DNA of 58,764 bases from JASFYU01 sp045046905 (GTDB lineage Bacteria; Bacteroidota; Bacteroidia; Flavobacteriales; Flavobacteriaceae): the NCBI GenBank assembly GCA_045046905.1, contig JASFYU010000058.1, positions 1 to 58,764 of the forward strand, given 5' to 3'. Made by a program: the position numbers and the translations under genes. The stretch's first letter is position 1. Each line of letters opens with the position of its first letter. Positions 8,767 through 19,094 of this stretch are shown piece after piece. Under the pieces are notes generated by a model. The model was given only the letters and a program-made list of their open reading frames with translations. It ran no database searches and was not told the DNA's origin.

Positions 8767-11148
8767 CTATTCGCTTCGTAAACTTTTTATAGGGTTTGCA
8801 ATTGCTGCTTTTATGGCTTGGAAACTGATAGTCACCATGGCAATTATCACTGATATAAAGGCTACTAATGCAAATACCCACCAGTCTATCTCTATTCGGT
8901 ATGCAAAACCTTGCAGCCAGTCATTCATAAAATAATAGGCTATTGGGCATGCAACAAGCACCGCAATAACCATCAACTTTAAAAAATCTTTGGAAACGAG
9001 CGATACTATGGTAATTGTGGAAGATCCCAATACTTTTCGTATACCTATCTCTTTGGTACGCTGCAAAACACTATGCGACACCAGGCCGAACATGCCCATG
9101 CTCGCTATGAAAAGTGCCAGTATCGTAAAAATGTTAAACGTACTACCCAACCTTATTTCGCTATTATAGAGTTGGGCATAGGTGTCGTCTAAAAATTTAA
9201 CATCAAAAGGCACCAAAGGTGCTGCCTCATTCATTACCGAAGTGATATATGCCTTGGTTTCTTCAAAATTCTCGGTATTAACGGTCATGATCACTTCGCC
9301 GAAGGTTTTGGCCCATTGGGGTCTCATTCGCATATAAAGAGGTTCTATAACTAGGTCAAATTTTTGAATGTGAAAATCTTTGACAACGCCTATTACATGA
9401 CCATCATCAAATTCTTTTCGTACCGACGTTTCCCAACCCAAAGCTTTGGCCGCTGCCTCATTAATGATATAGCCCTCTTTTTCATCTGTTGCAAACTCTT
9501 TGGAAAATGGCCTGCCTTCTACGATCTCCATACCCAAAACATCTATAAAATCATAATCTACAAAGGTTCTGTAAATTCCGAGTTGCTCTTCGGTGGTATT
9601 GCCTTCCCAGTTTTTAATAGGCCCCTGATTATCAAAATCAAATGGTATTTGAGAGCTGATAGAAACCTTATTTATCTTAGGGTTTCTTAATAACTCATTT
9701 CTAATAACATCTTCATTATCTGCTATTTCACTTGTACTATAGGGCACATGAACAATATGTTCTTTGTTATAACCCAAGTTTTTGTTTTGTGTAAATTGAA
9801 GCTGTTGGTAAATAATCAAACTACCAATGGCCAAGACAATTGCAGCTGTAAACTGCCCTATGACCAAACCGTTTCTAAGCCAAGCACTCCGCCCAGTATT
9901 TTTTAAGAAATTGCCCCTAAAGGCTTTGATAGGTGAAACACCGGAAAGGAAAACTGCAGGGTAAAGACCAGAGAGACTTCCTACTACAATGGCCAAAGCA
10001 AACATGCCTAACAGGAGCCATTTATTACCCACTATATTAAATGGAATGTCCTTATCAAGCAACTGACCAAATTCAGGCAAAAGTATAGCAGCCAAACCCA
10101 AGGCCAGTAAAAAACTAAAAATGGTAAAAAGAAATGATTCCCCCAAGAATTGATACATAAGTTGCCCCCTATTGGCGCCCAAAACTTTGGTCATGCCAAC
10201 TTCTTTGGCCCTCTGTGCCGACCGTACCGTTGTCAGATTCATGTAGTTTATAGACGCCAATAACAAGATGACCAAGGCAATCAAGCTATAGAGATAAACA
10301 TATTTCATGTCTCCATTAGGCTCTAATTCAAAATTGACTTTAGAGTAAAGGTGAATATCTTTTAAAGGTTGTAGCTTATAGATAGGTGCCATTAACCCAT
10401 ATTTTGCCAATTCTTTTTCAGAATTCTTTTGATAAACACTTAGTTTAGCCTCCAATTGCCTATAATCAGTGCCTTCGGCCAATTTTACGTACGTTGTCGC
10501 GACATTATTTCCCCAAGCATTCCTATTTTTAAAGTACTCCCATGCGGCACTGATAGAAGCAATATAAGAATAATTAAAATGTTGATTTTTAGGCGGATCT
10601 GCCACCACACCTTTGATAGTAAAGTTAGTCTTGCGGTCAAAAGTGATGGTTTGATTTAAAGGAGACTCACTTCCAAAAAACTTTTCAGCCAAGCTTTCTG
10701 TTAGTAAAATATTAAAAGGCTCATCTAAAGCAGTTTTTCCTTCCCCTGAAATCAGTGGAACGGTAAAAACATCAAAAAAACCTTTATCTGCAAAAATGCC
10801 TTGCTCGTTAAAGACCTCTTCATCTCTATTTAACAAACGCCATCGCAAGTCAATGCCGGTTTTAGCTTCCACTTCAGGAAAATCATTGACCATAGCCGGC
10901 CCCAAAGGCAAGGGCGTACCAGAAAACAAATCAGTGCCTTTATATATATTGCCGGGTTGTTTGCTAATAACTCTGTAAATGTCATCAACATTTTCGTGCT
11001 GTTTATCATAGCTAAGTTCATACTGCACAAATAGAGCAATCAGAATAAAAGAAGTCATGCCAATAGTCAAACCTGATAAATTGATAAAGGAGTATAATCT
11101 TCCTTTTACAAAATTTCTCCAAGCGATTTTAAAATAGTTCTTGATCAT
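8767..11148 (-). CDS. FtsX/MacB-type ABC transporter permease (array member 4)
   Basis: About 793 aa from MIKNYFKIAWRNF; one Met-Thr hexamer upstream allows an alternative start at 11154. It has the usual double MacB_PCD/FtsX architecture. The first unit has NYMNLTTVRSAQRAKEVGMT, in which the Gly-Ile-Arg before Lys-Val-Leu-Gly is replaced by Gly-Met-Thr. This deviates in the cytoplasmic coupling segment, while the second unit keeps RTKEIGIRKVLGSS. The C-terminus is NPIKSLRSE. The upstream leader (11149-11226) is nearly identical to those of permeases 1 and 6, which indicates segmental duplication or gene conversion between members. Confidence 0.93.
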   Translation of the reverse strand: MIKNYFKIAWRNFVKGRLYSFINLSGLTIGMTSFILIALFVQYELSYDKQHENVDDIYRVISKQPGNIYKGTDLFSGTPLPLGPAMVNDFPEVEAKTGIDLRWRLLNRDEEVFNEQGIFADKGFFDVFTVPLISGEGKTALDEPFNILLTESLAEKFFGSESPLNQTITFDRKTNFTIKGVVADPPKNQHFNYSYIASISAAWEYFKNRNAWGNNVATTYVKLAEGTDYRQLEAKLSVYQKNSEKELAKYGLMAPIYKLQPLKDIHLYSKVNFELEPNGDMKYVYLYSLIALVILLLASINYMNLTTVRSAQRAKEVGMTKVLGANRGQLMYQFLGESFLFTIFSFLLALGLAAILLPEFGQLLDKDIPFNIVGNKWLLLGMFALAIVVGSLSGLYPAVFLSGVSPIKAFRGNFLKNTGRSAWLRNGLVIGQFTAAIVLAIGSLIIYQQLQFTQNKNLGYNKEHIVHVPYSTSEIADNEDVIRNELLRNPKINKVSISSQIPFDFDNQGPIKNWEGNTTEEQLGIYRTFVDYDFIDVLGMEIVEGRPFSKEFATDEKEGYIINEAAAKALGWETSVRKEFDDGHVIGVVKDFHIQKFDLVIEPLYMRMRPQWAKTFGEVIMTVNTENFEETKAYITSVMNEAAPLVPFDVKFLDDTYAQLYNSEIRLGSTFNIFTILALFIASMGMFGLVSHSVLQRTKEIGIRKVLGSSTITIVSLVSKDFLKLMVIAVLVACPIAYYFMNDWLQGFAYRIEIDWWVFALVAFISVIIAMVTISFQAIKAAIANPIKSLRSE

Positions 11149-11297
11149 GGTCATATTAGTATTAAGTAATGAGTAATGAGTACTAAGTAGTGAGATTGTT
11201 TGTTTTCAACACTCATTGTTCACTATTAACTTTTCACTGCCAATTGTTCACTGTTTATTGTTTATTGTTTATTGTAAACTGTTTACTGTTCACTATT
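11149..11297. repeat. Duplicated permease leader and heptad tract
   Basis: Directly before permease 4 is the leader with AGTAATGAGTACTAAGTAG, a run of AGTNNTN heptads, followed by the shared TTGTTTTCAACACTCATTG segment. Past it are period-7 units up to the stop of permease 5. No gene is seen. Confidence 0.8.
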
Positions 11298-13679
11298 TTA
11301 CTCCGTTCGTAAACTTTTAACCGGGTTGGTCAAGGATGCTTTAATTGCATGGAAACCTACCGTGAGCAAGGCGATGGTCATAGCTGAAAACCCAGCTAAA
11401 CCAAACATCCACCATTGCAAATCTATTTTATAGGCAAAATCCTGTAACCAATTATCCATAGCAAACCAAGCTATTGGCGATGCGATTAAAAATGCGATAA
11501 CCACCAATTTTAAGAACTCTTTTGACAAGAGATGAACAACCCCCGATACCGAGGCCCCCAGTACTTTTCGGATTCCTATCTCTCTCCTTCGCTGTAGCGT
11601 GCTATAGGCCGCAAGGCCCAATAGCCCCAAACAGGAGATTAAAATGGCAAGTGCCGCAAAGTTCAGGAAGAGGGTTCCAAAGCGTTCTTGTGCCCGATAT
11701 TGACGATTAAAAAATTCGTCTAAGAAATAATAATCAAAAGGTTCGTTCGGGAAACTAGTTTCCCATTTATCCTGAATGATCGTCAAGGTTTGTTTTATAT
11801 TTCCTGAAACCAATTTTACTGCCAAAAGATCCGTTCTTCTCGGTTCGATCCTCATGGTCAGGGGTTGAATATTACGTTGCAACGATTTAAAATGAAAGTC
11901 CCGAACCACGCCGATTATCCGCCCTTCTCTGCCCCATTGATTGAACTCGGCCCCTAGGGCATCTTCTGGGTCACTATACCCCAATAATTTTACCGTTTCT
12001 TGATTGACCACCATGGCCTGGGTAGAGTCGGTAGCGAATTCCCGTGAAAAATTTCTTCCCGCAATTATTTTTAAGCCAAACTGCGTTATATAATCAAAGT
12101 CCACGAAATAAAGTGGAATGTTGGCAACATGTAGGTCGCCATTTTTATCTTCTATTTCAGAGTAGGCCGTATTGTGTACCATGCCGGGTACGCTGGCTCC
12201 AAGACTGGTCGACTTTACACCTGCCAAATTATCTAGAGTATGTTTCAATTCGATCTGGGCAGGGGAAACATTGGCTTTCAAAATCAAAGTCTGTTCTTTA
12301 TCGAACCCCAATTCTTGTTTCTGCATAAAATTCATCTGGTTATAGACGATTATGGTACCGATAATAAGCGTGATAGAGATTGTAAATTGGGCAATGACCA
12401 AACCCTTTCTTAACAAAACGCCGCTATTGCCTGTTGAAAAACTACCCTTCAATACGCTTACAGGCTTAAAAGAAGAGAGGACAAAGGCAGGGTAAACACC
12501 CGCGACTATACCTATGCCCAAGGAAATCAGGAATAAAACAAGGATGTGGAAAGGATTCGAAAAAATACCAACACTTACCGTTTTACCGGCCAATTCATTG
12601 AAATAGGGCAAGGTAAAAGCTGTTAAGGCCACGGTCAGTACAAATGAAAAAAGACAGATAATAACAGATTCCCCTATAAACTGAAGGCCCAATTGTTTTT
12701 TTCCTGCACCGATCACTTTTCGTATACCGACCTCCTTGGCCCTTTCCACAGAACGTGCCGTGGTCAGGTTAATGAAATTAATACAAGCTATCAATAGAAT
12801 GAACAGGGCTATTATTGAAAATATATAAACGATATTAATATCACCAGTGATGGGACCGCCCCGGGTAGACTTCAAATAAACATTTTCCATAGGCTCTAAA
12901 AACAAGGAAATGAACATTTTCGATTCCTTCATATCCTCTCCTATATTACGTTCTAGAAAATCGGGAAATTTGGATTCCAGCTTTTTAGGATCCACATTCG
13001 GCCCTAATAGAACATAGGCAGAGGGCTCGTAATTTCCCCAATCCGTATCGAGGCTTTTGTCAAGATTTTGCGTAAAGGTGGTCATTGACAGTACCATATC
13101 GGCCTTGATATGTGAATTTTCAGGAATGTCCTCCATCACGCCCGTTACTTTTGCCAGAAAACCGTCGTCCAATATTTTCAACGATCTGCCCATTGGATTT
13201 TGGTCGCCAAAATATTTGTTCGCCGTGGTTTTAGAAAGCACGACACTAAAGGGTGCTGTTAGTACATTTTTCGAATCTCCCTGTACCAGTTTAAAACCAA
13301 AGACCTCAAAAAAGGCGGAGTCTGCCGCAATAGTATTCGCCTCTTTAAATTTAATGTCTTCATTACGTACCAGCATGTTCATATAATACAAGCGTACGGC
13401 GGATTCTATTTCAGGAAATTCTTTTGCCAAGTGCTGCGGAGCTGCCCAATCAGGCTTATCGGCCTCTATCAGATCGTTCGGGGTCTTAATATTGGCCACA
13501 AGCCTGTACATACGATCTGTTTTGCTGTGAAAATTATCATAGCTCAACTCGAAATTTACATATAGTAAAATCAGAAAGCCGGCAGTCATACCAATAGCCA
13601 AACCTGAAATGTTCAAGAATGAAAACCCGCGGTGTCGCCAAAGGTTTCGAAATGCTATTTTAAAATAGTTTTTGATCAT
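11298..13679 (-). CDS. FtsX/MacB-type ABC transporter permease (array member 5)
   Basis: 793-aa permease starting at MIKNYFKIAFRNLWRHRG. The first FtsX unit has NFINLTTARSVERAKEVGIR, followed by KVIGAGKKQLGLQFIGES. The second unit has LQRRREIGIRKVLGASVSG and then FAYKIDLQWWMFGL. It ends in NPVKSLRTE. Two large periplasmic regions (about residues 45-280 and 450-660) carry the most variation between array members and are the likely contact surface for adaptor or substrate. Its 5' side borders a 124-bp GC-ended insertion that separates it from permease 6. Confidence 0.93.
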   Translation of the reverse strand: MIKNYFKIAFRNLWRHRGFSFLNISGLAIGMTAGFLILLYVNFELSYDNFHSKTDRMYRLVANIKTPNDLIEADKPDWAAPQHLAKEFPEIESAVRLYYMNMLVRNEDIKFKEANTIAADSAFFEVFGFKLVQGDSKNVLTAPFSVVLSKTTANKYFGDQNPMGRSLKILDDGFLAKVTGVMEDIPENSHIKADMVLSMTTFTQNLDKSLDTDWGNYEPSAYVLLGPNVDPKKLESKFPDFLERNIGEDMKESKMFISLFLEPMENVYLKSTRGGPITGDINIVYIFSIIALFILLIACINFINLTTARSVERAKEVGIRKVIGAGKKQLGLQFIGESVIICLFSFVLTVALTAFTLPYFNELAGKTVSVGIFSNPFHILVLFLISLGIGIVAGVYPAFVLSSFKPVSVLKGSFSTGNSGVLLRKGLVIAQFTISITLIIGTIIVYNQMNFMQKQELGFDKEQTLILKANVSPAQIELKHTLDNLAGVKSTSLGASVPGMVHNTAYSEIEDKNGDLHVANIPLYFVDFDYITQFGLKIIAGRNFSREFATDSTQAMVVNQETVKLLGYSDPEDALGAEFNQWGREGRIIGVVRDFHFKSLQRNIQPLTMRIEPRRTDLLAVKLVSGNIKQTLTIIQDKWETSFPNEPFDYYFLDEFFNRQYRAQERFGTLFLNFAALAILISCLGLLGLAAYSTLQRRREIGIRKVLGASVSGVVHLLSKEFLKLVVIAFLIASPIAWFAMDNWLQDFAYKIDLQWWMFGLAGFSAMTIALLTVGFHAIKASLTNPVKSLRTE

Positions 13680-13710
13680 GATTATGTTAGTATTAAGTAA
13701 TGAGATTTGT

Positions 13711-13834
13711 CCTCCCCCCCTAGCCCCCTCCCAAGGAGGGGGAATAGATTACGGGGTCAATTCTGTTCTTATTGTTCTTTTATCATAGTTTCAATACCCT
13801 CTCCCCTTTGGGGAGATGCCGTAAGGCAGAGGGG
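13711..13834. mobile_element. MITE-like element with GC-rich ends, copy A
   Basis: A 124-bp non-coding element. The left end is CCTCCCCCCCTAGCCCCCTC plus CCAAGGAGGGGG, and the right end is CTCCCCTTTGGGGAG plus ATGCCGTAAGGCAGAGGGG. Both ends can form hairpins. It fills most of the permease 6-permease 5 gap and stops one base from the permease 6 stop codon. The ends match those of the 21473-21605 copy and, in diverged form, of the DUF559-coding insertion in leuS, so it is probably a non-autonomous derivative. No clear target duplication was seen. Confidence 0.65.
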
Positions 13835-13835
13835 A

Positions 13836-16310
13836 TTACTCTGTTCGTAAACTTTTTACCGGGTTCGCCCGTGCGGCTTTAATAGCCTGAAATCCCATAG
13901 TTAACATCGCTATAGTTAAGGCCATAACTCCCGATAATACGAAGACCCACCACGGAATGTCAATTCTATAAGCAAAACCTTGCAACCATTTGTTCATAAA
14001 ATATACGGCGACCGGCGATGCAATCAGCAAGGCGATGATGACCACCTTTACAAAATCGACAGCTAGTAGTTGAATAATTTCTGAAATGCTCGCACCCAAT
14101 ACTTTTCGGATACCAATCTCTTTTGTTTTCTGCTGCACTGTGAAGGCAATCAAACCTAGCAAGCCCATACAAGCAATGAAAATGGTCAAGAATGTGAAAA
14201 CCCCAAACAAATGTGCTTGCCGTTGATCTGATATATAAGCAGTATTTAGATCATCATCCAAAAAAGAATATTCAAAAGGGATATCAGACTGGTAATTTTT
14301 CCATCTATTCTCGATGGTCTCTATAATTTCCTTTGGATTTCCTGCTCTCAGTTTAAGGGTTATATAAGAAACACCCGTATCATAACTTTTTGAGCTACTT
14401 GAAAATAATGCAAATGGTTCGATGTGGTTATGAAGTGATTCCAAATTAAAATCCTTTAAAACTCCTATTACCTTGTACGATTCCATATTACCGCCCGGAT
14501 AACGTATCATACTTCCTATGGGGGTTTCCCAGCCTATTTGTTTGGCAGCGGCTTCATTGATAACCACCGATAGCGAATCATTGAAGTGATTATCAAATCC
14601 TCTTCCATTCATTAATTGTAAATTCAATGTCGAAATGAAGTGTGCATCAACTAAATATGATTGCAATGTGATGTCAGTAGCAATATGTTCATCGGTTTTA
14701 ATGGATTCAGGAACATAAAAATCTCCAAAAGAACCTTTTGTAAGCATTCCTGATGAAATCGTAGCACTCTTAATCTCCGAAAAGGATTCCAACTCTTGCC
14801 GAAAGGTTTTTTCACTTACTCCTAATTTTTCAGTATTTCGAAGTACGATTAAATTCTCTTTATCATACCCTAGATCTCGGTTCTGTGCATATCTTAATTG
14901 TAGATATACAATAGATGTTGCGATGACCATAATTATCGCTATGGTAAACTGAAAAACCACCAGTCCGTTCCGAACAAACCCATCTTTTTTATTCGAACCC
15001 CCACTTGTTCCTTTGAGAATATTGACAGGTTTAAAAGAAGTAAGATAAAAAGCTGGGTAAATGCCCGCCAAAAGTGCGGTAAAAATGCTCAGACAGAGAA
15101 TGAACAGCCAAATACCATCTTCAAAGATGTATTGAAAAGGTATGTTCTTGCCCGACAGCTGATTAAAAAGTGGTAGCACGGCCCATACAAGAATAACTGC
15201 CAAAACGGTAGATACTATTGTGTAAAAGAAGGCCTCGGCAAGAAATTGTTTGATAAGTTGCGCCCTAAAAGAACCCAAGACTTTCCGAATTCCAATTTCC
15301 TTACTTTTTTTGGTCGATTGGGCCGTAGATAAATTGATAAAATTAACACAGGCCAAGACTATTATAAAAAAGGCTATTAATCCAAAAATATAAAGGTTTT
15401 CAATATCGTTTTGTTCGGTAATTACGGATCCTATCCCCCCTGAATATAAATGAATGTCGGTCAAAGCCTGTAAGTGCAGTTCCCATTTGTTACCCTTTTC
15501 CAAAAATTCTTCATACGGCTGTCCGATTCGCTCAAAGGCACTTGCGGCATGTACTTTTAACATGGCAGGAAATTGAGCTTCTAAATGTTTTACAACATCA
15601 GGATTGGTGGCGGCTTTATCAGTCAGTTTTACATAGGTTGCCATATTTAGCCAAACCCAACTCCAGTTAAAGTAGGTTACTTCATCAAAATTTTTAACTG
15701 GGACCAAAATATCGAACTTTACAGATGCGGATAAGTTGGTCATATCACGCAGCACACCCGTTACTTTTAAAGGCTTTCTGTCCTTTCCATAAAAAAGAAT
15801 TTTTTCCATTGGATCGACTTCCCCAAAATATTTCTTTGCTATGTTCTTTGTAATGACCACACTGTTGAGTTCCGAAAGACACGTCTTGGGATCTCCTTTT
15901 TCCATAGGGTAACTGAGAACTTCGAGAAAATTCGAGTCTACAGCATATAAATTATCCTCACTAAAGGTCTGTTTTTCGGTGCCATTTTTATATTCAAGAA
16001 CATCGACCCCTGGTCTATATATTCTCGTGTAATTTTCAATCTCCGGAAAATTATCGATAAGGGTTTCACCCGCGGGTGGGGGCGTGTGGGCGGCATAAAA
16101 TTCTCCGTCACCCATTTTACCGTTTATATTTACTCTATAAACTCGATCGGCATCTTTGAAAAAACGGTCATAACCCAATTCGTCTTTGATAAATAGCGTT
16201 ATTAGGATTACACATGTCAAACCCAAGGCAAGACCAGAAATATTGATCATACTATTGCCCTTATGCCGAAAGGCATTTCGAAGCGCGATTTTAAAATAGT
16301 TCCTGATCAT
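13836..16310 (-). CDS. FtsX/MacB-type ABC transporter permease (array member 6)
   Basis: About 824 aa from MIRNYFKIALRNAFRHKG, the longest member; a Met-Thr hexamer allows 16316. The first FtsX unit is NFINLSTAQSTKKSKEIGIR and the second has KTKEIGIRKVLGASISEII, then FAYRIDIPWWVFVL. It ends in NPVKSLRTE. The extra length lies in the first periplasmic domain, around the stretch with YFNWSWVWLNMATYVKL. Its leader is the duplicated type shared with permeases 1 and 4. Its 3' end adjoins the GC-ended element instead of a heptad tract. Confidence 0.93.
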   Translation of the reverse strand: MIRNYFKIALRNAFRHKGNSMINISGLALGLTCVILITLFIKDELGYDRFFKDADRVYRVNINGKMGDGEFYAAHTPPPAGETLIDNFPEIENYTRIYRPGVDVLEYKNGTEKQTFSEDNLYAVDSNFLEVLSYPMEKGDPKTCLSELNSVVITKNIAKKYFGEVDPMEKILFYGKDRKPLKVTGVLRDMTNLSASVKFDILVPVKNFDEVTYFNWSWVWLNMATYVKLTDKAATNPDVVKHLEAQFPAMLKVHAASAFERIGQPYEEFLEKGNKWELHLQALTDIHLYSGGIGSVITEQNDIENLYIFGLIAFFIIVLACVNFINLSTAQSTKKSKEIGIRKVLGSFRAQLIKQFLAEAFFYTIVSTVLAVILVWAVLPLFNQLSGKNIPFQYIFEDGIWLFILCLSIFTALLAGIYPAFYLTSFKPVNILKGTSGGSNKKDGFVRNGLVVFQFTIAIIMVIATSIVYLQLRYAQNRDLGYDKENLIVLRNTEKLGVSEKTFRQELESFSEIKSATISSGMLTKGSFGDFYVPESIKTDEHIATDITLQSYLVDAHFISTLNLQLMNGRGFDNHFNDSLSVVINEAAAKQIGWETPIGSMIRYPGGNMESYKVIGVLKDFNLESLHNHIEPFALFSSSSKSYDTGVSYITLKLRAGNPKEIIETIENRWKNYQSDIPFEYSFLDDDLNTAYISDQRQAHLFGVFTFLTIFIACMGLLGLIAFTVQQKTKEIGIRKVLGASISEIIQLLAVDFVKVVIIALLIASPVAVYFMNKWLQGFAYRIDIPWWVFVLSGVMALTIAMLTMGFQAIKAARANPVKSLRTE

Positions 16311-16536
16311 GGTCATGTTAGTATTAAGTAATGAGATTGTTTGTTTTCAACACTCATTGTTCACTATTAACTTTTCACTGCCAATTGTTCACTGTTTATT
16401 GTTCACTTTGCCCTTCTCAATTCTTAACTAATAACAAACAATTTGCTTCGTGCCTCGCAAAGACGTTCTATTTTACTGTTCACTGTTCACTGCTCACTGC
16501 TCACTGCTCACTGTTTACTGTTTACTCTCAACTGTT
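16311..16536. repeat. Duplicated leader, heptads and dispersed repeat
   Basis: A permease leader of the same type as at 2484 and 11149 is followed by period-7 units (about 16360-16407). Next comes a dispersed repeat copy with AATTTGCTTCGTGCCTCGC (16425-16474), and then heptads CACTGTT/CACTGCT (16475-16530) reaching the stop codon of permease 7. No gene is seen. Confidence 0.8.
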
Positions 16537-18969
16537 CTATTCGCTTCGTAAACTTTTTATAGGGTTCACAATCGCCGCTTTAATACTTTGATAGCTTACC
16601 GTTAAAACAGATATGGTAATTGCTAAGACCGCAGCCAAAGCAAATACCCACCAAGGTATTTCAATTCGGTATGAGAAATCTTCGAGCCATTTATTCATAA
16701 CGTACCAGCCAATAGGTAAGGCAATCAAAATTGCAATGCCTACCAGTTTTAAAAAGTCAATTGAAAGCCTATACGTAATTTGGGGTATACTTGCACCCAG
16801 TACCTTTCGGATACCTATTTCTTTAATGCGTTTTTCGGCATTAAAAGCAGCAAGACCAAACAAGCCCAAACTTGCGATTAGAATAGAAAGAATGGTGAAT
16901 ATGATGAAAATCTTACCCAAGCGCTGTTCAGATTGGTAGGTGTTATTAAAAGATTCATCCATAAAATAATAATCAAATGGTTGGCCCGGAGCAACTTTAT
17001 TCCACACCCGCTCAATCTGTGCTATGGAATTCGTGAAGTCTCCTGCATTTAATTTTACGGCCATTGAACCTGCAGAATTTCCTATATTAAGACTCAATGC
17101 TCCAATATCATCTTTAAGTGATGAGAAATGGAAATTTTTAACAACGCCAACAACGGTACTCATCTCAGGGTTTTCTGTGCTTAAATCAGATGACAACCGC
17201 ATACCAAGCACCTCATTCGCAGATTTTCCTATAATTGCCAATGCAGATTCATTTATAATAATAGCGGTAGAATCAGTGCTAAATTGACGATCAAAATCTC
17301 TACCTGCTATAATTTCTAGACCCATAGTGGAAATATAATCATGGTCTACACCCCAAGTCTGCATTTGTATTGCTTTCTCTTGATTCTTGGTGCCTTCTTC
17401 AAAAAAGGAACTATTGCTTCTGGCCGAGGGCGTTGGATAAAAACTACTTAAGGTGGTGCTTTGTACACTACCCAATTGTTGTACTTGTTGCTTAAATGAT
17501 TGCAGCTGTTCCCCAACACCAAATACATCATTTATAATCAATACCTGATCTTTCGAAAAACCAAGATCTTTATTCTGAATAAAGTTCAATTGCTGATATA
17601 CAACCAAGGTACTTACAATTAAAAACACTGAAATAGCAAATTGGAATACGACCAATGAATTTCTAATATTTCCACCACCTATACTGTTACCGCCACTTCC
17701 TTTAAGCACTTTTACCGGAATAAAATTGGACATAAAAAACGCGGGATAGCTCCCTGAAAACAGTCCCAACAATAGGGTAGATACAAACAAAATCAACCAG
17801 AAAAAAGGATTCAGATAAGGTATGCTCAAGGCTTTTCCGGAAAGGTCATTATAAAAAGGTAGGGCGATAGCCGCAATGACAATTGCCAGTAACAACGATA
17901 AAAAAGCAATAAGACCAGACTCTGTTAAAAACTGCTGTATCAATCCTGCTCGATTAGAGCCTAAAGTTTTACGAATACCCACTTCTTTGGCTCTTTTTAA
18001 TGAGCTTGCCGTTGATAAATTCATAAAATTAACCGATGCCAAAATAATTAAAAACAAGGCAATAAAAGAAAGGATATATACATTCTGAATACTATTATTA
18101 GGGCTTATCTCTCCATTTCTATTGGATAAAAGGTGAATATCGGTCAAAGCAATTGTACTAAAGTTCATATAATTGCCCGAAGCTATAAACTGTTCTAATG
18201 TTATTCCAGGAAAAACCTTTTGTACACCAGGAATTACATGGCTTTCTACAATAGCCTGCAAAGGTGCCTGAAAATCTTCAATATTTGCCTCAGGAATTAG
18301 TTTAACATAGGTTTGAAAATTGGTCCCCCCCCAGTTGGCCACCCATGCATCGTCATACCCTTTCATGGCCATAAAAATGGTATGGTCTCTTAGAAAGGAA
18401 TTTCGAGGAAAATCTTCCAAAATGCCAGTAACCGTATATACCTCATCATTATTTAAAACTAAGCTTTGACCCAAAGCATTATCAGTTCCAAAATGTTTTT
18501 TTGCCGCTGTTTTGGTCAATAATAGCGTATTCGGGTCTTTTAAAGCCGTTTTTATATCACCTTCAATCAATTCTAAACCGAACATTTCAAAAAAAGTGTC
18601 ATCGATATAAGTGCTCTGTTCTTCTTTTACATTGCGCAGCGTTCCACTTTTTTTAATAAGTACGCCCCCTTGTGTTCTAAAACGTGTGGTCAGCTCTACC
18701 ATCGGAATATCACTTTGAACCGCCTCTGCCATAGGAGCTGTGAGTACTGCCAATTCCTGCGCTTTGCCGCCAAATTTTATATCCACATTTAATCTGTGGA
18801 TACGGTCTGCATCTACAAACATTTTATCATAACTAAACTCATCATAGATGTATAGTGAAATAAGTAATGCGCCGGCCATACCAATGGCAAGTCCGAACGT
18901 ATTCAAGAATGTAAAAAAGGGTTGTTTTTTTAGACTTCTCCAGGCTATTTTTAGATTGTTTTTGATCAT
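16537..18969 (-). CDS. FtsX/MacB-type ABC transporter permease (array member 7)
   Basis: 810-aa permease starting MIKNNLKIAWRSLKKQ. The first FtsX unit is NFMNLSTASSLKRAKEVGIR followed by KTLGSNRAGLIQQFLTES. The second is RIKEIGIRKVLGASIPQIT, then FSYRIEIPWWVFAL. It ends in NPIKSLRSE. The architecture matches its neighbours, with one TM, a periplasmic domain, three TMs, a TM with a second periplasmic domain and three TMs. Upstream, between it and permease 8, lies a solo left end of the GC-rich element followed by a short heptad tract. It is part of the long tolC-led transcription unit by position. Confidence 0.93.
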   Translation of the reverse strand: MIKNNLKIAWRSLKKQPFFTFLNTFGLAIGMAGALLISLYIYDEFSYDKMFVDADRIHRLNVDIKFGGKAQELAVLTAPMAEAVQSDIPMVELTTRFRTQGGVLIKKSGTLRNVKEEQSTYIDDTFFEMFGLELIEGDIKTALKDPNTLLLTKTAAKKHFGTDNALGQSLVLNNDEVYTVTGILEDFPRNSFLRDHTIFMAMKGYDDAWVANWGGTNFQTYVKLIPEANIEDFQAPLQAIVESHVIPGVQKVFPGITLEQFIASGNYMNFSTIALTDIHLLSNRNGEISPNNSIQNVYILSFIALFLIILASVNFMNLSTASSLKRAKEVGIRKTLGSNRAGLIQQFLTESGLIAFLSLLLAIVIAAIALPFYNDLSGKALSIPYLNPFFWLILFVSTLLLGLFSGSYPAFFMSNFIPVKVLKGSGGNSIGGGNIRNSLVVFQFAISVFLIVSTLVVYQQLNFIQNKDLGFSKDQVLIINDVFGVGEQLQSFKQQVQQLGSVQSTTLSSFYPTPSARSNSSFFEEGTKNQEKAIQMQTWGVDHDYISTMGLEIIAGRDFDRQFSTDSTAIIINESALAIIGKSANEVLGMRLSSDLSTENPEMSTVVGVVKNFHFSSLKDDIGALSLNIGNSAGSMAVKLNAGDFTNSIAQIERVWNKVAPGQPFDYYFMDESFNNTYQSEQRLGKIFIIFTILSILIASLGLFGLAAFNAEKRIKEIGIRKVLGASIPQITYRLSIDFLKLVGIAILIALPIGWYVMNKWLEDFSYRIEIPWWVFALAAVLAITISVLTVSYQSIKAAIVNPIKSLRSE

Positions 18970-18982
18970 GGTTTATTTTTAT

Positions 18983-19094
18983 CTTCCCCCTAACCCCCTC
19001 CGAAGGAGAGGGAACGCGATGCGGAATTAATTCTTTTCTAAGCGTTCTTTATTCCTCGTTGTTGGTTAATTATTACTGTTTATTGTTCACTGTT
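18983..19094. repeat. Solo GC-rich element end plus heptads
   Basis: At 18983-19014 is CTTCCCCCTAACCCCCTC followed by CGAAGGAGAGGG, the left end of the MITE-like element without a matching right end. About 55 bp of plain AT-rich sequence follows, then three period-7 units (19073-19094) leading into the stop codon of permease 8. Confidence 0.7.
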
